A DNA stretch of 64,000 bases from Persicaria tinctoria (lineage: Eukaryota > Streptophyta > Magnoliopsida > Caryophyllales > Polygonaceae): the NCBI GenBank assembly GCA_037127255.1, contig JBANSL010000017.1, positions 46,943,745 through 47,007,744 on the forward strand. Direction: 5' to 3'. The notes beneath the pieces were generated by a model that saw only the letters and a list, made by a program, of their open reading frames with translations, had not been told where the DNA came from and ran no database searches. Shown in pieces: positions 43,726-56,264 of the stretch; position 1 is the first letter of the stretch, and every line of letters begins with the position of its first letter. The position numbers were made by a program, and so were the translations under genes.

Positions 43726-45189
43726 TGCTTCACAAAAAGTCTTCATTTCACATATTAATTCCATAGCATTCCACCCACCTCGTCTACTTCTTTTATCTTC
43801 TTCCATACAACCTCCTATATGGCATTTACATGTCATCTACAAGGCATTTAAAAAACTTCAAAAATAAAGAAAATATCACCCCACTATCTCAATTTCTCAA
43901 ATTGATTAAAAATATTTATATAATCCTTATGTTTTAAAAAACTTTATATTATCTTCATTTATTTACAATTACTTTTATCGTTTATTTACGCTTATCTTTT
44001 ATCTTATGAAATATCAATCATGTTATTCTATGTTTTTGAAGCACAATAATATTATCTCACTAAAAATATATGAAAAGATATATCCCACGTCATTACATCC
44101 ACATTATTAAATAATTGTAAATAAATAAAAGATACATCTCACATCATTGCACCCACATGACATCTACGTGGCAATAAAAAAAAGTGTAAAAATACTGCAT
44201 ATCTCCTTAAATGATGAATTTTATTTTCAAATAATTCCATATAAATATATCGTTTTCACATTTTACAATAATAAGAACATAATAAGAACAGTCAATTTAC
44301 ATAACGTCGATATAATTTTTTTGGCCTTGAAATCTATATAGTATATTTATGTTGTATAACATACACCTTTGGGAAATATGTATGATTGTGTGCTACATAC
44401 ATGCAATCCGCATTTATGAAGGATATCCACATGTTATAATGTACTACACATACACTGCACAAGTGACAAAAGGAGATTCCCCCTTCTGAAACTCTCTACT
44501 CTACTCTACTCCACTCCTTTAAAAGGTTTATCCTTTCTACACATATATTGCTACTTGTTCAATTCTACTCCACATATTCTCCTTCAATATATGTGGCCTA
44601 CAAAGATGGACAAGAATTTTAGTGTGCAACAAGACGTAGAAAAATCTAGAATCCAAGAAAATCTCAAATTTTGACTTGCCGTTTATTTAGGGTTCGTAGG
44701 TAAAAATTATAAATTGTTGGTAAAAGTAGTTAAAAACATTTTGTTTGAAAAAAGTACAGTTTATTTGGTTGTTATTAGGGGTATTGTGGTACTTTCGAAC
44801 CAAATAAGATAAAAAGGAAGGGATAAAACAGTACTTTTGCAAAATAAACATCAAAATAAGTATAACCGCTATTTTCTATCTTTTTTTTAAACACATTTTT
44901 TTTAACTAATTTTTGTTTATTTTTTAAACAGCCTCACATGCTTTAATTTTATCAGTTAAAAATACCACCCCTACACATTTATAATTAAACTTGTTATAAA
45001 TAATCAGGATAAACAACTAGTACACTTTGATTTTAAAATTTTAGTTGTAAATTTCAGAATATGATTTCCTGATATAAAGAGTTTAATACAAAAAAAAATA
45101 TATAGAAATTAAAGATACCTGGGGCTGGGTATAATTGTATAAATCATATAGTGGCCTATATGTATACTTGTTCACCAAAAGACATTGAG
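43726..45189 (+). other. Upstream region of the SOUL gene
   Basis: AT-rich with short homopolymer runs. A CTCTACTCTACTCTACTCCA tract lies near 44495. No ORF, transposon ends or RNA gene recognised. A TATA-like TATATAGAAATTAAAG occurs at about 45100, within 90 bp of the SOUL start codon, and could be its core promoter. Confidence 0.4.
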
Positions 45190-45905
45190 ATGAAAATGGC
45201 AACTCCTACTCATCCACACAATTTACCTCTCCTCATCCTATTATTCTGCAGTCTCATCTGCGTTGCAGTTGCGGAATTCCCAGCAAACTGCAAGAGGATC
45301 GAATGCCCGGCTTACAAGCTCATCGAACAAGGCAATGGATTCGAAATCCGCAGCTACAACTCCACCATCTGGATGGCCACTTCCCCCATCTCCGATATCT
45401 CCTTCCGCGAAGCCACCCGAACCGGTTTCCTCCAGTTAGTTACCTCCTCTCCTTTCACTAATTCTTCCATATTTCTCTTTTAACACTCGTCTTTCTTTCA
45501 ACTCATCACAAAACTAACGTTTCTCGGATATATATCGAATGGATATGAGTGTATTGGTATCGGTCATACTCATACCCACCCCTCGAGAGTTCCAGATGGG
45601 TATGAACTATGAAGGTGTATGGGATTTGAATATTGAAATGAATTTTATTGTTTACTTTAATTAAGGGTGAATGGATAGAGTTTGATTATGGAAATTGGAA
45701 TGCATTTTGTTGTGAATTTGTAGGGGAATTGATTAAAGGGAAAACGTACAGACATTCGAGACACACATGTAGATGTAGGGGGTTAAATAAATGTGGTTTC
45801 ACTCACTTGTCCAGGCCTCATTTATCACTCTAATTCTTATTATCATAGTTATGAGTATGATATAGCAGATTTTAACCTCTGATAACTTGACTTGTCCAAA
45901 CATTT

Positions 45906-45973
<68 letters not shown>

Positions 45974-46014
45974 GATTATAATAACAGAATTTGTGTTAAA
46001 TCTAAGACCTTCAA

Positions 46015-46062
<48 letters not shown>

Positions 46063-46555
46063 AGATTATAATAACAGAATTTGTGTTAAATCTAAGACCT
46101 TCAAATTTCATATATTTATATTTGTAAGGTTGTTTAACTACATAAGTGGGAAGAACGACGAAGGGAAGAAGATAGAGATGACAGCACCGGTGCTAACCGA
46201 AGTCCAACCAAGCGATGGGCCCTTTTGCGAATCCTCATTTATCGTGGGCTTCTACGTGCCAAAGGTGAACCAGCCGGACCCACCAACATCTGAGGGCCTC
46301 CACGCTCGTAAATGGCCGCCAATCTATGTGGCGGTCAGGCAATTTGGAGGGTTTGCAGATGACTATGACATTGGCAAGGAAGCTGCCGCCCTGAAAGCGA
46401 GCCTAGCCAGCACCAAGTGGTATGCTGCCGTGGAGGGAAGCAGGAAATCCTCCCAGTCGTCTTATGCTGTGACTCAGTACAATGCACCCTTCGAGTTTCA
46501 GGATCGGGTGAACGAGATTTGGCTCGCCTTTGATATGTCTACTTATGCTATGTGA
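45190..46555 (+). CDS. SOUL heme-binding protein, secreted/endomembrane type
   Basis: Two exons (45190-45434 and 46129-46555) joined at ..CCA|gttagt and tttgtaag|GTTG.. give 223 residues. The first ATG at 45190 starts a signal peptide (hydrophobic [15 protein letters not shown], residues about 12-27); a second ATG lies two codons on. The SOUL/HBP domain spans the rest: [61 protein letters not shown] and VAVRQFGGF, closing with EIWLAFD. Family members bind heme or tetrapyrrole; the ligand here is inferred. The intron holds AT microsatellites and a tandem duplication. A Copia LTR starts about 150 bp past the stop. Confidence 0.92.
45907..46116. repeat. AT microsatellites with 54-bp duplicated spacer in the SOUL intron
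   Basis: AT runs at 45907-45970 and 46020-46060. TAAGATTATAATAACAGAAT and the sequence up to CTTCAAATTTCATATAT follow each run (45971-46024 and 46062-46116), so an AT run plus spacer duplicated. The second copy ends 12 bp before the splice acceptor. Confidence 0.92.
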
Positions 46556-46701
46556 ATTATCCATGTAAGGGAAATGGTAAGAGTTTCACGAGTACGGTTG
46601 AATGTCACCTTTGTGGTTGACTGGAGGTCAAGTATGGGAATTTTGCGTTGAAATGAACGGTTTAGATCGATCATGGAACTACATTTAATGATGTGTGGCA
46701 A

Positions 46702-47304
46702 TGCAAATAAAGTCTATGGATAGTGCAAATTTGTGGTAATCTAGACGTTATTTTGAGACGATTTTAATGAAGAAAGTGATCAAGAACGGAAAGGAAAACG
46801 AACGCTAGGGATGCTTATCGTAGTCATTGAGATAAGCACGCTTATAATTGAAGTCGCCGAGAACAAGTTCATGAGCATAGTGAGATATGAATGGCCTAAG
46901 GTAGATGACGAGGGCATTTTAGTCATTACACAAATGTAAAGGGAGCCTCTTACCTTGTTGTATAAATAGAAGCCCTGATATACAGTGTAACTCAATCAAT
47001 TGAATCAAGAAAATCAATTGCAACAAACTCCCTCCTCCAAATTCCTTAACCGAAAAACCTCCCTTGATGGAGTAAGGTTGAAGCTCATTCAAGCTCTCTT
47101 TCAGTTTCTTTGCATGGTATCAGAGCGACGGTAGATCCGGTGCTTCTCAATAAGATCCGATCGCTGCAATGGATGCAACAATCGGAACTTCGGCTTTTGG
47201 AGAAATTGAAAGTTAGGCGAGCATGAATGATCCTCTGAGCCTCTCAAACTCCGATCATCCCGGCGCTCAGCTAGTTGCGAGTCCCTTCAATGGCTCAATA
47301 TTTC
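46702..47304 (+). mobile_element. Copia retrotransposon 5' end: LTR, primer site, gag start
   Basis: An LTR probably starting TGCAAAT at about 46702 or 46724 contains TATAAATAG at about 46964 and ends TTTGCA at 47114. The primer site TGGTATCAGAGC (tRNA-Met) follows at 47115-47126. A gag start near 47170 encodes NDPLSLSNSDHPGAQLVASP, the Copia gag N-terminal motif, with a stop before it. Sequence switches to an RTE LINE at about 47305, so the rest of the Copia element is missing. Confidence 0.8.
47115..47126 (+). other. Copia primer-binding site (tRNA-Met)
   Basis: TGGTATCAGAGC directly after an LTR ending in CA, complementary to the 3' end of initiator tRNA-Met, the common primer of plant Copia elements. 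Confidence 0.88.
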
Positions 47305-48212
47305 AACGTTGTCCTGACAACGAAGAAGATGCTAAAGGATTAGAGACGGAGCAAGTTGTTCCCTCTGTTCAAGAACAAAGGTGATGTTCAGCAGTGCAGC
47401 AATTACAGAGGTATTAAACTATTGAGTCACACTATGAAAATTTGGGAACGAGTTATCGAAGGTCAGATGAGGAGGTTAGTTGATGTTTCTGTAAATCAGT
47501 TTGGCTTCATGCCACGGAGATCAACTACGGAGGCCATTCATTTGATGAGACACTTAGTTGAGAAATACAGTGATCATAAGAGGAATTTGCATATAGTATT
47601 CATTGATTTGGAAAAGGCCTATGACAGAGTGTCGAGGGGGCTTATTAGGAAGTGTTTAAGGGACAAGGGGGTGTCCGATACTTACGTAAGGATTGTGCAA
47701 GATATGTATGGCAGGAGCGCCCATACTTGTGTCCACACCAGGTGGGGATTCCAAGTACTTTGAGGTTAGGATCAGATTACACCAAGGCTCGTCTTTGAGC
47801 CCGTTCCTCTTTAAGTTGTGATGGATGTAGTATCGGGGATTATTTAGGGGGAGGTCCCATGGTGCATGCTATTTGCGGATGATGTTGTTTTGATGGACGA
47901 GACGAGGGACGGAGTCAGTAGAAAGTTAGAACTATTGAGGGTAAAGCTTGAGGAGCATGGTTTCAGATTGAATAGGACGAAGACGGAATATGTGGAATTC
48001 AGTCTGGGTGCAGAGGGGGAGGGGAACAAGGATGTGTTGCTGGGAGGGGACATCATTACGAACAGTGAAAGTTTCAGGTATTTAGGGTCAGTGATGCAGA
48101 GCGATGGAGGGGTGGACTTGGATGTCAAGCATTGAATTCAAGTTGGTTGGCAGAAAATCGAGGGCTGCATCAGGGGTTCTTTGTGACAAGAATGTGCCAC
48201 TCAAACTCTCCT
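47305..48212 (+). pseudogene. RTE-clade LINE reverse transcriptase fragment
   Basis: Encodes [49 protein letters not shown], then after a frame break (47763-47866) MLFADDVVLMDE, GFRLNRTKTEYVEF and SFRYLGSVMQSDGG, in the order of plant RTE LINEs. It begins inside the reverse transcriptase, so endonuclease is missing, and ends near RAASGVLCDKNVPLKL at 48205. Confidence 0.85.
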
Positions 48213-49440
48213 CAACAAACTTAAGGAGTTGTTCAGTATTGAGCAATCACTTACAGAGAGTCTTTATGAGTATGTTGAGTGTTTCAAGAAGCTTAAGGGT
48301 AGTTGTCCGCAACATGGTATACCCAAGAATGATCTAGTGTTGTATCTTTATGAAGGTTTGCTTGACACCGATAGAAGTTTCATCAATGCTACTAGCGGAG
48401 GAGATATTTTGGATAAAATACCTCAGGAAGCAATACAGATTTTGGAAGGGTTGGCTAACGCATCACAACAATATGGGATGGATAGTTCGAGAGATGGACA
48501 CAAGGATGACATCGATAGGCTTATGGAGATAGTGAACAAGATGGCTATGCAAATGAATCAACCCCATCGGCCTAGACCTTGTGGCGTTTATTGAGATCCA
48601 ACTCATCCGAATGATAAGTGTCCCTTAATTCAAGAGGAGGCCGCTGAAGTGAATGCTATGGATTATGGACCTCATTGCAACTTTGGTAACAATTACAATC
48701 AGGGCTACAATTCAAACTACCAAAGTGGATTCAACGGAAAAGGTCAGCAACAACAAGTTGCTTTTCAGAGAGGACAATTTGAGAATCGTCCTAGAAACAC
48801 TCAACAGGAAGATCGAGATGAGACATTGAGGTTGCTATTGGACAAGATGAGTGTTCAAGAAAAGTTGTTGAGTCGGATGGCTAAGGAGATTGGTGAATTG
48901 AAAGCGGAAGATTTGGGAAAGTTACCATTGCAGGTGGTAGTGAATCCGAAGGAGAATGTTAGCGCCATAATCCTTAGAGGAGGTAAACAAGTGAATGTGC
49001 CCACTAGGATTGTTGAAGAGAGGCCTAGAGAACAAGTTGATTTGGAAAATAAGAAAGAGACGAAATTGGAGATGCACTGCATAGACAGTGCTCGCTGCCC
49101 CTCACCACGGTGACCGCCGTCTCCTCCAGTGACGGATCCGACTTCTGACTTTGTTCAATCCCCGAAGAAATCTTCTAAAGAGTGGTCTTATGAGGTTTCA
49201 AGACCTGCACCACCCTTTCCTCATGCCTTAAGATCTTATCATAAGTGGGAAGATGAAAAAATTCTTTATGATACCTTTGCTCATTGTGAGCGCAAGCAAA
49301 AGATGCGAAGGAAAGAAAAGGTAAGTTTAAGTGAAAATGTTTCTGCTTTGCTTCAGAAACAATTGCCTGAAAAATGCGGAGATCCAGGACAACCTCTAGG
49401 AGTAACTCATTTGAAGAAGGAATTAATCGATGCAGTTTAA
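48213..49440 (+). pseudogene. Athila-like gag fragment
   Basis: The frame 48229-48594 starts FSIEQSLTESLYEYVECFKK (capsid domain) and ends at a stop in a degenerate zinc-knuckle region. Frame 48649-49113 has SVQEKLLSRMAKEIGEL and ISAIILRGGKQ-like gag C-terminal segments. Frame 49129-49440 continues RPAPPFPHAL. The N-terminus is replaced by RTE LINE sequence. Frame breaks at 48593 and about 49110. Confidence 0.78.
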
Positions 49441-50950
49441 GGATATGTTGGAGAAGTTCCAACAGTCTCGGACAATTTTTATTTACATGGTTTTATTTAT
49501 GATATTCGATGGTATCGTCGGTACCATTGGTACCGAAACAATGATTTCGCCTATTTACAGAGAATGAACAACACTAGTTCTTTTCCCGAACCTTGTTCGG
49601 ATGTTTTTATAATGTTTTTGGTCGAGTTTGACATATTAAACAAAATATTTGACACGCCAATTTTCTACTAATATATTGCTCATGCTTAGTAAATCAGTTG
49701 CTTTCACACTTCTAACATTTGTCCTAATTGAAAGCAAAGAAAAGAAACTTATAGTTTTTGGCTTAAGAAAATTGAGTGTGGATCCTCTATGACAATTTAT
49801 CTATTACATACACATCATGTTACACCCCTGATTTGTTAAAGACGCCTTAAGTTTAAAAGTATAAACCCTACATAGCTAATGAATAAAAAAAAAATGATAT
49901 TTAGTGTGTTTTTTTTTATAATGTCTTAGACCCTTAATTAGAAAAAGGTACTCTATGTTTTAGTGTATAAACCTTAAGAAACCAAAACATTAAAAAAATA
50001 TGTTATACCTTTCAAATTAGTCTAAATTATAAATCAATTTCAATATGACTCACTTTAAAAATTAATTTTAAATTCAATTCGATATTTTGAAATATTAAAT
50101 ACAGTAATTAAATGCATTCATCGAACACCTCAATTTCAATATGCACTTGTGCAGCAACATAAAGCACTATGAATACATAATCCTAAATTTCCAATCTAGC
50201 ACTTTATAGGGAAAAATGAATACTTGTCACAACATTACTTCTGATCATAATTAACAGGAAAAAAAAGGATGAGTGCGTGCTTTGTTTCCAAAGGATTTGA
50301 CCAATATTATAGTGTTGATATTTTGGGTCATCCAATTCATCTTCTACAACATACAAATAATGAAAATTTCCTCGTTCCATCATTTTTGGAGCAACAAACT
50401 GATGTAAACTTAAGACCCAGGAGTAAAAACTTTAAAATCTTCAATACCTTTAATTCCTCCAACTCTCATTTCAGGTACTCTGTTCAAACATCTCAACAAC
50501 TAATATTTGTGGCATTTGTAACCATATAAGCACCCTGACAACACGTAAAGTAGCAAATGTGAAGAAGAAAAGTATCAAAGGTTCCCATGAAAAAAGAAGT
50601 TAGAGCATCTCGTTAAATCTATTATGTTAAAAAAAACTATTGAGTTGGAATATCCCTTTATAAACGATATAAGTGAGAATTTTCTAATTAATTAGGAAGA
50701 TAATCTCAACCAAAGCCTTGAACTGGAAGAAACAAAAATTAGTTTGTACTAAGTAAAAGCACATCCAAAGTTCCAAACGGATGGTGCATGGTCAAAGGCT
50801 CAGAGCCCTGACCATGAACTAAAATTAGTCAACATAAGCTACGAAATTGAAAAATAAACTTATTACCAAATCAACATATCAATTTCTTGACGTCTTTCGA
50901 GCTTCTCTTAGTTGGATTTTGTGCTTTTGATAAATCAACAATCCGGAGGG
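49441..50950. other. AT-rich intergenic DNA
   Basis: The first 170 bp (49441-49610) still read as a weak plus frame with RWYRRYHWYRNNDFAYL, which I cannot assign. The rest is AT-rich; an 86-codon frame at 50269-50529 has no recognisable domain and no splice context. Nothing else supported. Confidence 0.4.
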
Positions 50951-51755
50951 CATCTCACATGATAAGCCAAAAAATGGGTTTTGGCCAAATTTTGCTCTCA
51001 CCTTAGGCCAAAACTCATTTTATCCTTTTTGTATTTGGCCTAATTTTAAAACAAATGTCAAATTTGGCTTCCACTTTTGAAAGGCCAAATCCTATTTACT
51101 CGTATTTATTTATTTTTAAGTGTTTAATATTTATGTAAATTTATAAAAATACAATTATAAATCTATATATTATATAGTTATGATTTCAATTAAAAATAAA
51201 ATTTGTATTATTGTTAAGATATTCAAAAGTTCTTCGATATGACTATAATTTGTATTATTGGGGGAGCTCCGCAAAATAATCATTAAATAGATCATTTGCA
51301 GCACCTTCTCGATCATAATAAATGGTAATGTGACCAGGAATTCCACCTCTTCGTCTTGATTGAACATCATCTTCTTCATTGTTGATATGTTCTGCGATGA
51401 GTAGATTGTTATTGACAAACATACGACATAACACATCCTGATCCTGTTCAAATGAATCAAAGATTGAATTAGAAATCTCAATATCATTTGAAGAGTGAGA
51501 TGATGATGATATTTGAGAAGAATTCATTGTTGATTCAAATTGAAATGATAACGATAGAATCGAGTGACAAAAATGAGATGTGAAAGTTCTAAATTGTATG
51601 AATATTTATAGAAAATTAGCCTGCCAAAATTGACCTACGGTGAGAACAACCAAACTGCACAATAGGCCAAAAGAGAATATTTCATAAAATATTCTATTTT
51701 GGTAGGCTATTTTCCCTAGCCATTATGACTTACGAGGGAAGATGCTCGGAGTACG
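50951..51755 (-). mobile_element. PIF/Harbinger-derived element, truncated
   Basis: Borders share inverted sequence of the GAGGGCATCT / GAGCATCTTC type and both sides have GGCCAAAA/TTTTGGCC-rich stretches (50985-51090 and 51615-51705). Between them lies the start of a Harbinger nuclease-type gene. Ends and target duplication are not clear enough to set exact limits. Confidence 0.5.
51255..51527 (-). pseudogene. Harbinger/ALP1-like transposase N-terminus
   Basis: A 90-residue minus frame begins MNSSQISSSSHSSND with a Ser/Asp-rich leader and reaches SRRRGGIPGHITIYYDREGA and LFNDYFAE, the conserved block before the nuclease domain of plant PIF/Harbinger transposases and their domesticated relatives. 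It stops right there; the DDE nuclease is absent. Confidence 0.72.
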
Positions 51756-54190
51756 GCTACCCATCCTCCTTGCAAATTGCAATTACTCTAATCAGGGATA
51801 TGGCTTTCAATTTCATGCCAAAGCCCCCCAAAATCCAAATTTATCAAACCCAAGGATTCAATTCCCTATCTTAATTAAAAGCTTAGCCTTGAAATGACGT
51901 ATGTCGTCCACTATGATTCAAGCCGGCAATCAAATCCACGAGACAAAAATCCCATATCATCTTCTTCCAGCTTTTGACCATGTTTTCCTATAGGTCGAAT
52001 TTGATCATCTCTCCTAACAGACTTCCTCATCTTGCTGTTGAACTCCCTTAGCTCTTCCTCCTTTGGCTCTCAATGGAAGCCTTGGGGCCGAAACCTAATT
52101 TTTACCATTAAAAAAAAAAAAAAAATCTCTTGACTTACTCTTGTCTCGTCTTCGCCAAAACTTCGAACCCTCTTCTGCACTCTTGCCCTCTAGGCCGTCG
52201 CCGTTGACCATCACCCTTCGCTAGTTGGCTGTCCTCCGTGCAGGGCACGCTCTCTCTTTCCATTGATACCCTTTGATTCCAGTTCGAAATGCTCAATTTT
52301 CTTGGGGTTTTTGCTGTTTCAAGGTCGTGGACCTCATATCCATAATTGTTCTCATCTAATTCAAACCATAGGCTTCAATTTTTTGGAATTTCGGCGTCTC
52401 TGTTGAAATCGACCATTTTGCGCCACGGTTGGTTGCCCCCTGCTTCCTGTTGCCGGTGTTGGCTTTACTGACGAATCTCTCGCCCTTGCTCAATCTCTTT
52501 GGCAAAGATTATCTCTAGCATAATATTCGTGAAGATCTCCGATTTGATAGGAGATAGTGGAGAACATGAGTAAGTAAAGGAATGAGAAACTGATACAAAA
52601 TAAAGCTTAAAATGAAAAAAGAAAAAGATCTGGTTTGAAAAGAGAACGTGGGTGAGATGGGGAAAATTGTTTCTTAACTTTGTTTAGGAAAGAACACATG
52701 ACACAATTTTTTGTGAAGAGATTGCTTCTGGTTTTAGAAGTATAATAAAGGGTGGATGTTTGATCACCAAAAAAACCGTTATCATGGTACCACGTTATTT
52801 CAATATCGTATACTACCATATTTCGTCGTGAGAGAGTTTGGGAGCGACTACAACTCTGGGCTTCCGGGCAAAAATATAGAGGCTTGGGGCCTTGGGCAAT
52901 TGAAGATCCAGGAACAAGCCATCCAAAAAAATTCAAGATGCTTAGGGTCTCTAATTAGGTATGTATTTGGTTATCTTTTTTTTCCCCGCAAATTCAAACC
53001 CAAATTGTTATTAGGTTTAGCACTTAGATGATTGTCACCCAAAATTTGGATTCCCCTGGACTTGGACAGATATCAATTTGATAGGCCCTTAACGACGCAA
53101 TGATTTCTTCTCCACAATTTATGAAATTTTCAGTTTTATAATATGCTGAAATTTTGTGGATTTATGAAATCTTTGACAGATATCAATTTAGGGCCTTTTT
53201 GGATTTATGAAATATTATGCAATTTGATAGGCAATTCTTGTTAGGAGAGAATCTAGATGCATACATTAGCTTAGGTAGTTTTTCTTGGAGAGGATCCTGT
53301 CCCATCGGCTTCTCATTCCTATTCAGTATTCGGAATTTGTTTGTCTTACCCTCTGGTAAGCTTACCAAAGGGTATTCCCATGTCCATGGAAAAAGTAGAC
53401 TAAAAAGTAGGAAAAAGAAATGTTTTAATAGGGGATAAATAGGTTTGCTTTTTTGTGAGGTTTCATGCACCCCTATGTCATAATTACTACACCTATATTA
53501 CTTCTCTCCCCTAATTAAATGAGTTTATTAACTGATTTTGGGCGGTAATACATTGTCCGAAATGCTACACAAGTAACTCAACGGCTAGTATTAGTATGCA
53601 ACTTAATTAATTACTGTAGTTCCAACTTAATCAGTTTATACTTGTTCTATACAACTAAATTAGTTTATAGACTTAGTTTATAATATACTGTACAACTTAA
53701 TTAGTTCCAGCTCCTATATTTTATTATTTGGAATGTAATTAGTTATGGCGGTAATGAATAGTCCGTATATAAACTTTTTTACGAAAGTATTATTTGGAGT
53801 ATTTTTATACTTTGTTTATCTTTGGATATATACACTGTGTAAATATAAAAAATTTAGGCGTAGTTTATAATGTGTAATTAAATTAACTATTGTGTTTTAA
53901 ATAAATGATTATTTCCGTATGATATATTCCTATATACTTGCATAATACTGTATATACCTAACTCACATAATACTACTATATACCTAACTCAAATAATCCG
54001 GCCCAATTGCGACCTCGGCCCGGCCTAATTGCTCCAAGTGCATCACCCTACTCCATCTGCTTCACCCTGATGCTTGGAGACGTTGGAGTTTACCTGTGTG
54101 AAACCGCAAACCATAAGACAGTGACCCGCCCTCTTCAAAATTAACTCTTCCCTCCATCCCAAGTCTCGACCGTCAACTTCAAAACACAAT
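51756..54190. other. Intergenic DNA, no supported gene
   Basis: 52130-52600 has CT-rich exon-like sequence with possible splice sites but no coding frame that I recognise. 52607-53470 contains short overlapping frames on both strands without motifs. 53480-54000 is strongly AT-rich. A G/C-rich leader appears at 54010-54310 and belongs to the next ORF. Confidence 0.4.
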
Positions 54191-54472
54191 CATCCCCGGA
54201 AAAGCACGGCGACAATCGAACGGCGAATCTCGCTATTGAGAACCAGAATCGTCAGTCAGGCGAGGCGTCTCCTACGTTTCAATATCACAGACCGCCACTC
54301 AATCTCCGAATTGGTAAGTCTCTCTGCTTTTAATCGGTCAGTTATGTTTGATTTTATGTTCATTAGAGGTTGATTGTACTTGGGGTGGGCAGTGGGCGAT
54401 TCTGGGTAGGCCTAGGGTTCAGTAGATGTGTTATGAAACGAGTATAATTCCTGGTGTGGAAATCAGTTTGCA
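54191..54472 (+). promoter_or_regulatory. Leader with probable intron before the RGG-box ORF
   Basis: A leader-like exon ends AATTG|GTAAGTCTCTC at about 54313. A possible acceptor TCAG lies at about 54463-54466, six bases before the ATG. The arrangement suggests the downstream ORF was once expressed from a spliced transcript. Promoter elements are not identified. Confidence 0.4.
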
Positions 54473-56264
54473 ATGGAGCGGGACTATCTCCAACTAACTA
54501 CCCTGACAACGGAGCAGAAGGCGAAATGGTCAAAGTTAGCGGAAATGGACATTGTACCGACTAAATTTTACGATGTTGCGACACTGAAACGGCTAGGAAT
54601 GTTCGAAATTACGAAGTCAATGTTTGATCAGGCAGGGCTGTCGGAATTTTTGAACAAGAATGCGCCAACGTATCTAAGATATGTACTGGAATTCCTCTCG
54701 ACCTTATCGGTACACAATGGCAACCAGATTTCATTTCACCTCAATGATGTAGAGAGCTTGCTATCCTACGACGAGTTGCGGGACATCCTCGGAATTTCTC
54801 GTCAACCTACCCCTGCCTGGAAGAAATCGGGCCACAATTTGAAAGATCTCTAGGTTGAAATTACAGGCAGACAGTTTGACGGTCACAAGGGCGAGACTAA
54901 CTCTTGGCTTGGGCATCCGTGCTTGGTCTTCGCACACAAAGTGATTAGGATGGCTTTTATGGGTCAGGGAGAGACCAGCAAGTTCATGGCTTCAGATTTT
55001 TTATGGTTCCGGTGCTTTTTTGAAGAATGCAGCAACGTGTCTGATTGGACTTCTTTGTTTGTTGCATCTTGCATTCGAGATGCAACAAGCGGGAGCACGA
55101 AGGGCAAGTTAGCGTTGGGGGGTATGATCACACTGATCGCTAGGAAGTGGGAACCAGAACCGCCAGAATGGTTGCAGCAGATACATGGGTCTCATGTGTA
55201 CGATGAGAGGAGTCTAAACACAGCCAGTCTGTTGAGCAACCCACTAGAGTCGGAGTTGCATTGGAAATCGACGAAATCTTACCATAATGCGATATATTTG
55301 CCATGTCCCCTGCCGTATGGGAAGAGAGCTGCAGACTTCTGTATGACCAACTACGAAGATAAGAGTAGATCGGATCGGGATGAACGGAGTACACCGATGG
55401 ACTTGGACGCCCCCCCCCCCCTGCCCGAGAAATAAATGATCAGATGGTAGTGCCAACGGAAGATGGTATGGAGTGTGATACAGGGCTTTGTCCAACTAGT
55501 TCACCCGTTGAGGATCTACACACGGATGACGTTTGTCTCATCGAATACAAGCCCTTCACCTCATCACATCCAGGGCCAGAAGGTGTGCATTTGCACCAAG
55601 GTGAATCCAACTCTTCTGTTCCTTGGGAGCAGGTGTTACAAGGGATACAAGGAATTGCAAACCGACAGTCCGATATGGACACGAAACTTCTGGAGATGGC
55701 GGACACTCAAAGATACATCTTGGATAGGATAAACCAAATATCCGATAGGCAGGATCGTTTGGGGGAAGAACTTGAGGAGATGCGTCTGAGTCAGGACTTG
55801 CATCACAGCCACCACACAGACCTGGAGATGAGTCTTCGGGACGTGTCGGCCAACCAACAATCGATGTTTGATACGGTCCACCACATCGCCTGCCAAGTAG
55901 ATGATCTTCGAATCTGGTCGCACCAGATGGATGGTGAGATGAAGTCAGTTCGGGATCAACAAGAGCTTACGGTGTTATATGTTCAGGCAATGGACAAAAA
56001 GCCCGCCACTTCTACCTTAATTATGCTGATCTGTACGCACCGACTCCACAAATGCTCGATGTGGTTTCCACACGACAATTTACCAGAGAAGGGCCTTTCA
56101 ACGGTCGAAGAACTGTACGTTGGCCGGAGGACACAAGCGGTCCATCTGAAGGGCGCGGTGGAGGTCGGGATGGTGGTAGAGGAGGACTTCAGAATGGTGG
56201 TAGAGGAGAATTTCGGTATGGTGGTCGCGGTGGAGGTCGTCGTCATGCTGGGGGCTGGGGTTGA
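54473..56264 (+). pseudogene. ATHILA ORF-1/plant transposon-like protein with coiled coil and RGG box
   Basis: A frame of about 600 codons with three lesions: an in-frame TAG at about 54851, a 1-base shift in a C-run at 55409-55421, and a 1-base shift near 55998. The N-terminal 300 codons have LEFLSTLSVHNGNQISFHL and YDELRDILGIS, like the ATHILA ORF-1/putative plant transposon protein families, then an acidic/Pro patch. Codons about 370-500 (55640-55960) are heptad-like and Gln/Asp/Leu-rich, a likely coiled coil (DRINQISDRQDRLGEELEEM). The C-terminus (56150-56264) is an RGG box (GRGGGRDGGRGG). No reverse transcriptase or LTRs are visible. Possibly a non-autonomous retroelement protein binding nucleic acid; function unproven. 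Confidence 0.65.

Noticed and set aside
54473..54853. A separate 126-codon gene ending at the TAG at 54851
   Set aside because: Coding similarity continues in the same frame past the stop, so this is a nonsense mutation or readthrough site within a longer ORF.
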